DNA of 11,491 bases from Candidatus Stahliibacteriota bacterium (GTDB lineage Bacteria > Hydrothermota > Tepidihabitantia > B3-TA06). Shown here piece after piece: positions 6,573 through 11,491 of this stretch (positions are counted from its first letter, which is position 1; each line of letters begins with the position of its first letter). The position numbers and the translations under genes are program-made. The stretch is from contig JAUVJT010000051.1 of assembly GCA_030592225.1 (NCBI GenBank), forward strand, positions 1 through 11,491, in the 5' to 3' direction. The notes below the pieces were generated by a model. The model made no database searches and was not told the origin of the DNA. It saw nothing but the letters and a program-made list of their open reading frames with translations.

Positions 6573-7187
6573 TTAGTAAGTCTTTACTATCTTTGTAGTT
6601 CTACCCGTACTTCCTTTTGCAAAGTAAGTTCCTGCTGAAAGTGCGTTCAACGGGATGTTTCCGTTGTTAATCTCACAGTCAATCCTCTGACCTGAAATGT
6701 CATAAACCTCTGCACAGCCTTCAACGTGAACCATGTTGCCTGTAGCTAAGATACTATGAACTCTCGGTGTATTGTCATTGTCTGGAGGAGATTCAGAGAG
6801 TGCAGAACCGTCTTGAAGAAAGACTATTACTTGTAGTCTTGGGTTTATTACAGAGTAACCAATAATAACATAGTGCATTAGATCAATAGTATGTGTACCT
6901 TCCGTTAGTTCCAAGACGTAGGTACTACCTCTACTACAAACTGATTTTCCTAGCGAATCTCCGTCTACAACAAGCCAAACTCCGCCTACACTGTATGTTA
7001 CACCGTATGTGATAGATACAATAGATATTGGAGTAGTCGTAGTGAATTCCACGCTGGTGAGTTTTACAATTCCTTGGGTAGTATAATAGGTACTGTCTTC
7101 TCCATACTCTTCAACGAAAAACATGTCTGTTGCAAAAGCCATACTTACTACTCCAAGCAGTAGTATGACGGTTATGAGTTTTTTCAT
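6573..7187 (-). CDS. Small exported protein with a type IX-like C-terminal sorting domain
   Basis: 204-residue secreted protein of unknown function. Residues 1-19 (MKK, then LITVILLLGVVSMAFA) form a signal peptide with cleavage likely after AFA. The middle (about 20-140) is Thr/Ser/Val-rich and probably beta-sheet, with no motif I recognise. After a PPDNDNTP linker the last ~60 residues (VHVEGCAEVYDISGQRIDC, then LSAGTYFAKG and TTKIVK) match the layout of the Bacteroidetes/FCB C-terminal sorting domain, which directs proteins through the type IX system to the surface. The ATG is preceded by AAAGGAG at good spacing. The DNA is about 40% GC, lower than the flanking metabolic genes. It is the probable first gene of a unit with purC, an odd pairing that may reflect insertion. 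Confidence 0.8.
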   Translation of the reverse strand: MKKLITVILLLGVVSMAFATDMFFVEEYGEDSTYYTTQGIVKLTSVEFTTTTPISIVSITYGVTYSVGGVWLVVDGDSLGKSVCSRGSTYVLELTEGTHTIDLMHYVIIGYSVINPRLQVIVFLQDGSALSESPPDNDNTPRVHSILATGNMVHVEGCAEVYDISGQRIDCEINNGNIPLNALSAGTYFAKGSTGRTTKIVKTY

Positions 7188-7229
7188 TTCGTTCTCCTTT
7201 CTTGAAGTTTAACCTAAACGATGCTAAAG

Positions 7230-7258
7230 AATATAAACCATGAATATGGTTTTGTCAA
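7230..7258 (-). promoter_or_regulatory. Strong sigma70-type promoter for the 204-residue protein (and probably purC)
   Basis: Minus-strand TTGACA (7258-7253), 17-base spacer, TATATT (7235-7230). The spacer contains CCAT-ATTC-ATGG (7250-7239), a short inverted repeat that could be an operator but may be chance. Confidence 0.75.
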
Positions 7259-7305
7259 GCGTAAAGAATGCTGGTTTTTATCCGCAGATTACAGCGTACC
7301 CCAGT

Positions 7306-7388
7306 CAGGCATGCCGTGCCCCTACTAATCAGATTGCTTCGTCCTGCATCCCTTCGGTCTGCAGTCCTCGCAATGACATTAGGGGCGC
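7306..7388. repeat. Composite palindromic (REP-like) element at the 3' end of the FAD oxidoreductase gene
   Basis: Imperfect long inverted repeat. The outer arms are GTGCCCCTA (7316-7324) and TAGGGGCGC (7380-7388). Inside them ATTGC pairs with GCAAT and TGCA with TGCA, around a CCCTTCGG-type tip. A GGCATGCC palindrome (7308-7315) sits on the left edge. From memory, GATTGCTTCGTC...CTCGCAATGAC and GGCATGCCGTGCCCCTAC both resemble modules that recur between genes in many environmental bacteria. It abuts the stop codon of the 7388-8614 gene, where its hairpin could terminate or stabilise that transcript, though no clear T-run follows. Confidence 0.55.
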
Positions 7389-8614
7389 TATATAACTATC
7401 TCCTCAACCACCAAATCGTCCTCGGCAAAGCGCTCAAAGCGCAGCGGGCTGGCGTCAATAGTTTTGTAGGAACCGTGCACGATAAGCTCGGCCAGAGCCT
7501 GCGACGCCGCGGGAGCAACCATTGCGCCGTGGCCTGACCATCCGCACGCAAGGTAGAGTCCGTCGTAAGCTGGATGAGCGCCCAGGATGCCGTTGTGGTC
7601 GGCACGGGTCACGCTGTAAAGCCCGCCCCACATTGACTTCACGTTGCAGTGCTCGGTGCCCGGGATGCGCTCCTGCATGTAGGGGCCAATCTCGTCCTTG
7701 TAGTAGGCGAGTGAGGCCTCCTGCTCGAACCCGGGCCCCTGTTCGGGATCGGCCCGGCCTATCTGCAGGTTGCCGGTCTCGTACTTGAAGTAGATGCCCC
7801 GATCGATGATTACCAGTGGGATGCGCTCGTAGCCCGGGATGTCGGGCGGATTGGTTATGAAAAGCTGCCGCTTGATTGGGTCTACCGGAAGGTTTTCGTC
7901 GTCGTGGAAACCGGATGCTGCCAAAAGTTGCATTGACCAGGGCCCGGCGGCAAGGATTACGCCGCCCGCTCCGATGCAACGACCGTTGGAAAGTTCCACC
8001 CCTTTGGCCTTGCCTGCCTCGAACTCGATACGTTTGACCTCGATGCGGAGATGAACTTCGGCGCTGTCCGCGAACTCGCGCTGGGTTCTTTCTATATATC
8101 CCTTGGCCGCGGCTGAGGGATCGAAGGAACCGCAGTCAGGGCCGTAAAGCCCTCCGGCCATGGGCTGGAACTCGGCAAACTCCACGATGTCAGGCTCCAT
8201 GTGATTGACCCCGGCTTTAAGACCGGGCACCATGCGTTCGATGTCATCGGGAGAGAGCAATTCAGTGCGAACACCTGTTTCATCAAAGGTAGATTTGTAG
8301 GATTTAATCTTCTCCCAGGGTTCCGGATAAAACGTGAACAGATACCCGTGCTGGTGGAACCCGATGGGGATGGCGAAATCTTTCTCGAACGTGGAAAGGA
8401 AGCGGATGGAGTGGGTGGACATCTCCATATTGATGCGGGAACCCCACAGGTTGCGAAACGCACCTGCGGACTTGGCCGATGTTTCCTCGGCAAGTGCGTC
8501 GCCGCGTTCCAGGAGAGCAACGCTACCCTTGAACCCTTGCGCCTTGAGATTCCACAGGATGGATGTTCCAATAACGCCTCCCCCAATGATCACCAGATCG
8601 TATGAATCGCGCAT
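7388..8614 (-). CDS. DAO-family FAD-dependent oxidoreductase (sarcosine/glycine oxidase-like)
   Basis: 408-residue flavoenzyme of the D-amino-acid oxidase (DAO) family, which oxidises secondary or small amino acids or related substrates. YDLVIIGGGVIGTSILWNL (about 5-23) is the FAD GxGxxG fold, followed by the acidic ALLERGD. The middle has SPDDIERMVPGL and FDPSAAAKGY, and the third block is GVILAAGPWS. The C-terminal FAD-binding region is MWGGLYSVTRADHNGILGAHP, then GLYLACGWSGHGAMVAPAASQALAEL, closest in feel to sarcosine oxidase beta, FOXRED1 and glycine oxidase relatives. The tail PLRFERF is typical. I start at 8614 because the GGAGG lies about 6 bases before that ATG and the FAD motif follows at once; the extension up to 8731 crosses the promoter region. 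The gene is GC-rich and monocistronic. The substrate cannot be told from sequence. Confidence 0.88.
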   Translation of the reverse strand: MRDSYDLVIIGGGVIGTSILWNLKAQGFKGSVALLERGDALAEETSAKSAGAFRNLWGSRINMEMSTHSIRFLSTFEKDFAIPIGFHQHGYLFTFYPEPWEKIKSYKSTFDETGVRTELLSPDDIERMVPGLKAGVNHMEPDIVEFAEFQPMAGGLYGPDCGSFDPSAAAKGYIERTQREFADSAEVHLRIEVKRIEFEAGKAKGVELSNGRCIGAGGVILAAGPWSMQLLAASGFHDDENLPVDPIKRQLFITNPPDIPGYERIPLVIIDRGIYFKYETGNLQIGRADPEQGPGFEQEASLAYYKDEIGPYMQERIPGTEHCNVKSMWGGLYSVTRADHNGILGAHPAYDGLYLACGWSGHGAMVAPAASQALAELIVHGSYKTIDASPLRFERFAEDDLVVEEIVI

Positions 8615-8637
8615 CAAGGCCTCCGTTTTTTGGTTAG

Positions 8638-8665
8638 AGTCTAATCTCATGCAGCAATTTGTCAA
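8638..8665 (-). promoter_or_regulatory. Probable promoter of the FAD oxidoreductase gene
   Basis: Minus-strand TTGACA (8665-8660), 16-base spacer, TAGACT (8643-8638). The -35 is perfect and the -10 weak (4 of 6). The -10 lies about 24 bases before the ATG at 8614. Confidence 0.5.
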
Positions 8666-8714
8666 GCAACCCGCACCCTTTAATTCTGTGAAGATTGTAG
8701 GGAGACAAAAACGC

Positions 8715-8743
8715 TTGACAGTCAATCTCATAAGGCCTATACT
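8715..8743 (+). promoter_or_regulatory. Sigma70-type promoter of the 8771 gene
   Basis: TTGACA (8715-8720), 17-base spacer, TATACT (8738-8743), with the start codon 28 bases downstream. The -35 lies inside a TTGAC-A-GTCAA inverted repeat (8715-8725). It is divergent from the FAD oxidoreductase promoter, with about 50 bases between the two -35 boxes. Confidence 0.75.
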
Positions 8744-8770
8744 TGGTTATTAATCAAGGAGGCAACGATC

Positions 8771-9835
8771 GTGAAAAAAATGATAATTGCAATCATCATT
8801 CTTGCCGCACTCCCCCTTGCGGCACAGCCGGTATTCACCGAAGAGGACCTGCCCAATATCGGTTATGAAGGCGTCTCTGTGATAGACACTGCTGACGCAA
8901 TACTGGTGGATGTCGGCTCCACTGGTGGTCCCCATGCCTGGGATTTCTCCCGGGAAGTGCAAGGCTTAACCCAGACCTTCAGGATTATTTCCACTGGGGG
9001 TACACCTGCCGAAGATTCCTTTCCCGCAGCCGATTTCGTTCAATACGTCAACGGATGGGCAAACGATACCACCCCTGCGGAGATATGGAACTACGTTCAG
9101 ACCTCCCCAACCGAAGTGCTGGGCCTGGGAGACTATCTTGAAAGCGAACTGTTCGGAGAACCACTGTACTTCTTCCACGACTACGATCCGGATCGTATGA
9201 TTTCTACCTTGCCGCTCCAGATGGGCGAGGCATGGCAGGACTCATTCTACCGCGCGGACAGCCTGGATCCGCTCGGTACGATCTGGAATGAGATAGTATC
9301 CGTGAGCCACGAATTGGTGGATGCCTGGGGCACTGCTATCGTTCCCGCAGGCAGCTTCCCGGTACTGCGCACCATCTCTTACGATACGACCCTCACCGTG
9401 ACGTGGATGTTTGGGATTCCTGACTCTACGATGTCATGCACCATTGAGTACACGTGGGTGGCGGCTGATGTTGGAGCGGTGGCATACATTGTCAGTGAGA
9501 ACGACGAAACCGACCCCGCGTTCAACGAAGCCCAGAACTACGTGGTACTGGACAGTTGTTCAGAAATTGCCGTTGCTGAAAATCTTGAGCCTGAGCTGAT
9601 ACCTGCGATTGGTGTAATCGGAAACGGTATCTTTTTCAGCATCAATCAATCGGGCAATGTCGAGCTGGATATCTACGATGCATCAGGCTGCAGAACCAAC
9701 ACGCTCTATCGCGGGAACCTGTCCGCGGGCGAACACAGCCTGGCCCTGCCTGCTGATCTGGTACGCGGGGTTTACTTCATAAGAATGAGGCAGGCTTCAA
9801 AGAACGTCTCGGCTAAGTTCGTGGTGCTGGATTAG
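8771..9835 (+). CDS. Exported protein of unknown function with a type IX-like C-terminal sorting domain
   Basis: 354 residues. GTG at 8771 is chosen because AAGGAGG (8756-8762) ends 8 bases before it; the ATG at 8780 would be too far. Residues 1-19 are a signal peptide (KKMIIAIIILAALPLAAQ). The mature part (about 20-275) is rich in Asp, Thr and aromatic residues and is probably beta-structured. It includes LPLQMGEAWQDSFYRADSLD and an AWGTAIVPAGSFPVLR stretch, a pattern I associate only loosely with exported proteins of the FCB group. The last ~75 residues (NVELDIYDASGCR, NLSAGEHSL, LVRGVYFIRM, VSAKFVVLD) are a sorting domain of the same class as the 6573-7187 protein. It is a single-gene transcript bounded by its own promoter and a strong terminator. 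Function unknown. Confidence 0.82.
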   Translation: MKKMIIAIIILAALPLAAQPVFTEEDLPNIGYEGVSVIDTADAILVDVGSTGGPHAWDFSREVQGLTQTFRIISTGGTPAEDSFPAADFVQYVNGWANDTTPAEIWNYVQTSPTEVLGLGDYLESELFGEPLYFFHDYDPDRMISTLPLQMGEAWQDSFYRADSLDPLGTIWNEIVSVSHELVDAWGTAIVPAGSFPVLRTISYDTTLTVTWMFGIPDSTMSCTIEYTWVAADVGAVAYIVSENDETDPAFNEAQNYVVLDSCSEIAVAENLEPELIPAIGVIGNGIFFSINQSGNVELDIYDASGCRTNTLYRGNLSAGEHSLALPADLVRGVYFIRMRQASKNVSAKFVVLD

Positions 9836-9852
9836 GTTTTAATCGAGATTTG

Positions 9853-9878
9853 AAAGGCGGGGGCAACCCCGCCTTTTT
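9853..9878. terminator. Intrinsic terminator, strong for the + strand
   Basis: AAAGGCGGGG (9853-9862), a GCAA tetraloop (9863-9866) and CCCCGCC (9867-9873), then five T residues. It follows the sorting-domain protein stop by 17 bases. On the minus strand the same hairpin starts at the peptidase stop codon and is followed by TTTC, so it may serve both convergent genes. Confidence 0.9.
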
Positions 9879-11214
9879 ACTTTGGTGTAATAGTGATTAT
9901 ATTCTCTGCTTCAGATAATGAAGAATTGACAAGAGAGTGCCAATCCAATTTTCCAAAAGCAAGTCGTCTATAGAATGGCCTATCTGCATTAAATTCCTCA
10001 AGACCTGAGGGAAAGTATATCCCTATCCCGCATCTAACGTATTTGACTCCAAAAGGATTAGCCCCACCAATAGGCACAGGTTTAATTGTGCTATAAGGAT
10101 ACGGAATCGCTAGATTAGTAAGCCTGCAGATACGATCAAACTCCTCATCATCGGAGATACTCACAGACACTTCTGGATCAAAACTCAATCTCTTCATAAA
10201 GGTTTTTAAATCTACCGATGTAGAATCGTCAGCAAAGTCTAGAAAAGCATCATCTCGAGCATTGAAAAAACTAATAGCCGGAACAGATCGAAATGAACCT
10301 TTATCTTTGGCAAAACAATCTATTGCCTTAACTAGAGGATCTATCCTTTTTAGGTCCACAACACAAATAGTCACATCTTTACCGTACCTCAAGGAAGCAT
10401 TATAGACAGAAAGAGCCATTTGATTGGCTAGTTCTAGGGAACTTGTATTTAAGTTCTCCGCAAGATAACTCAACCAATCTGGTCGAATAGTAACCTCGGG
10501 CCATAGCTTATCTTCAGCAACAACCGCATAATCAGCCAGATTCCTAAGTTCATAAAGGACTTCTATCTGACCCATTTTGCAAGCAGCAAGGTATATGATG
10601 TCGAACTTAAAGGTATCTCTTAATTGGCTCCCTTCCAAGGAATTAACCTCCACATCCAAATCTTCCGCGAAATCTAAAGCCTTTCGGAAATCAACCATAC
10701 TCATATGATCACCAGCGCCGTTTATGATGTCAACACAAATACCCTTCCATCCTAATCCGTGGTCCATCACAACTAGAGCGTAATGATCCGCAGGGTATCT
10801 AATCCTAACACTATCTACGAATGACCTCAAGGTAAGAGGATCAGACATATCTTTTTTAGCCCAAGAGGATATAATTGGTGCTGTTATTTCCTTTCTATGT
10901 ATTTCAGGCATACTATCTTGCAAAACAAAATCGTCTGTGTGATTCTCTGGTCTAATCTCATAAAGAGTTGCAATTCCGTTAGTTGAGATTGAAGAATATA
11001 AAGCCACAACAGCTATACTATCGGAGCCCTGTGCATTCTGAAGTTGAAGCAATTCATCCAACACATAATTTATTGAATCTGTATCCAAATCATTATTAGC
11101 ATCGAAGTAACACATTACCGTCCAGACGTATTTCTCCGAATCCTTTTGTCTCCTCGCAGCAAACAGAACACACCCAGCAACCAGCACCAATCCTATTACT
11201 ATGCGAAACTTCAT
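9877..11214 (-). CDS. Exported clostripain-family (C11) cysteine peptidase
   Basis: 445 residues. The C11 family cleaves proteins with a His-Cys dyad in a caspase-like fold. Here KYVWTVMCYFDANNDLD (28-44) is the typical N-terminal strand and acidic turn. MDHGLGWKGICVD (150-162) carries the catalytic His152. LAACKMGQIEVLYEL (209-223) carries Cys212, with Ala where Asp commonly precedes Cys. Later blocks include MALSVYNASLRYGKD and VDLKRIDPLVKAID. The N-terminus (1-20) is an export signal. VAGC (12-15) fits a lipobox, but the hydrophobic VLFAA after it would equally suit ordinary cleavage. Unlike its exported neighbours it has no C-terminal sorting domain, so it may stay in the periplasm or on a membrane. 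AAGGAGG lies 7 bases before the ATG. The DNA is AT-rich (about 40% GC). Confidence 0.87.
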   Translation of the reverse strand: MKFRIVIGLVLVAGCVLFAARRQKDSEKYVWTVMCYFDANNDLDTDSINYVLDELLQLQNAQGSDSIAVVALYSSISTNGIATLYEIRPENHTDDFVLQDSMPEIHRKEITAPIISSWAKKDMSDPLTLRSFVDSVRIRYPADHYALVVMDHGLGWKGICVDIINGAGDHMSMVDFRKALDFAEDLDVEVNSLEGSQLRDTFKFDIIYLAACKMGQIEVLYELRNLADYAVVAEDKLWPEVTIRPDWLSYLAENLNTSSLELANQMALSVYNASLRYGKDVTICVVDLKRIDPLVKAIDCFAKDKGSFRSVPAISFFNARDDAFLDFADDSTSVDLKTFMKRLSFDPEVSVSISDDEEFDRICRLTNLAIPYPYSTIKPVPIGGANPFGVKYVRCGIGIYFPSGLEEFNADRPFYRRLAFGKLDWHSLVNSSLSEAENIITITPK

Positions 11215-11251
11215 AATAAAGCCTCCTTTTTAAAGTTTAAAGAATAATTTG

Positions 11252-11279
11252 ATTATAGTGAAAAATCTGATCTTGTCAA
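11252..11279 (-). promoter_or_regulatory. Consensus sigma70 promoter of the C11 peptidase gene
   Basis: Minus-strand TTGACA (11279-11274), 16-base spacer, TATAAT (11257-11252); both hexamers are perfect. The -10 lies about 37 bases before the ATG, with an AT-rich leader and AAGGAGG. Confidence 0.8.
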
Positions 11280-11350
11280 GTATCCTTCAACTTGTTGGTT
11301 TTCAATAATATCTTCGCCCCAAGATGGCACTCCAATTACCTGCAAAATCC

Positions 11351-11378
11351 TTGACTAATCAGTCAAACCAGCTACAAT
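11351..11378 (+). promoter_or_regulatory. pyrG promoter with inverted repeat over the -35
   Basis: TTGACT (11351-11356), 16-base spacer, TACAAT (11373-11378). The -35 is the left arm of TTGACT-AATC-AGTCAA (11351-11366), a perfect 6-bp inverted repeat that could be an operator. Only 7 bases separate the -10 from the GTG at 11386, so the transcript would begin at or next to the start codon. Confidence 0.6.
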
Positions 11379-11385
11379 AACTTCC

Positions 11386-11491
11386 GTGGCAAAATATATA
11401 TTCGTAACCGGCGGAGTGGTCTCCTCGCTCGGCAAGGGGATAGCCGCATCGTCAATAGGTCTGCTCCTCAAGAGCCGCGGCTTCCGGGTAA
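11386..11491 (+). CDS. pyrG: CTP synthase, N-terminal fragment (3' end outside the window)
   Basis: The first 35 codons read VAKYIFVTGGVVSSLGKGIAA, then SSIGLLLKSRGFRV. This is the highly conserved N-terminus of CTP synthase (family form TKYIFVTGGVVSSLGKG), with the P-loop-like GGVVSSLGKG that binds ATP/UTP. The enzyme aminates UTP to CTP using glutamine. GTG at 11386 is the only start consistent with the family's N-terminus. It has no Shine-Dalgarno upstream and lies 7 bases after a TACAAT -10 box, which suggests a leaderless mRNA. The reading frame runs off the window. Confidence 0.95.
   Translation, partial: MAKYIFVTGGVVSSLGKGIAASSIGLLLKSRGFRV

Noticed and set aside
7455..8605. Several long open frames on both strands across the FAD oxidoreductase
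   Set aside because: They are out-of-frame readings of the GC-rich oxidoreductase gene, with no start signals.
8615..8731. N-terminal extension of the FAD oxidoreductase to 8731
   Set aside because: It overlaps the two divergent promoters; the ATG at 8614 has a good GGAGG site and is followed at once by the FAD motif.

Overview
The window looks like a piece of chromosome from a Gram-negative bacterium of the FCB/candidate-phylum type (WOR-3/Stahlbacteria-like is my guess, from general impression only). The main clue is that two secreted proteins end in a type-IX-secretion-like C-terminal sorting domain (V/L-D-I-Y-D-x-S-G ... G-x-Y-F ... K-x-V). Coding is standard, with TGA, TAA and TAG all used as stops. 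Most genes carry clear Shine-Dalgarno sequences and sigma70-like TTGACA/TATAAT promoters. There are no RNA genes, insertion sequences or CRISPR arrays that I can support.

Layout. Positions 1-3422 (+) are a tightly overlapping three-gene surface-polysaccharide module: a polyprenyl-phosphate sugar-1-phosphate transferase (5' end cut by the window), a UDP-galactopyranose-mutase-like flavoprotein, and a membrane family 2 glycosyltransferase. Positions 3423-3974 hold no gene but contain a stem-loop and a tandem/inverted array of a ~29-bp repeat. Positions 3975-4952 (-) encode a UDP-glucuronate-decarboxylase-like nucleotide-sugar epimerase/dehydratase with its own promoter, which could feed the same polysaccharide. 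Positions 5032-5334 (-) look like a decayed gene for a small exported protein.

Positions 5320-6510 (-) encode SAICAR synthase (PurC) of the animal PAICS type. It carries an unrecognised ~138-residue N-terminal extension whose DNA is much more AT-rich (about 39% GC by hand count, against about 58% for the PurC body). Its leader can fold in two mutually exclusive ways, one of which covers part of the Shine-Dalgarno. Upstream, 6573-7187 (-) is a small exported sorting-domain protein with a strong promoter. A composite palindromic repeat (7306-7388) follows the gene for a DAO-family FAD oxidoreductase (7388-8614, -). That gene is divergent from a second exported sorting-domain protein (8771-9835, +), which ends at a strong terminator. 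This terminator is shared with the convergent gene for an exported clostripain-family (C11) cysteine peptidase (9877-11214, -). The window ends in the first 35 codons of CTP synthase (pyrG, 11386 onward), which appears to be transcribed as a leaderless mRNA from a promoter containing an inverted repeat.

Taken together, there are envelope/polysaccharide genes on the left, nucleotide biosynthesis genes (purC, pyrG) scattered among exported proteins on the right, and a mosaic of GC-rich metabolic and AT-rich exported segments that suggests past recombination. Nothing here is an obvious new defence or mobile system. The most unusual items are the purC chimera with its leader, and the leaderless pyrG promoter.
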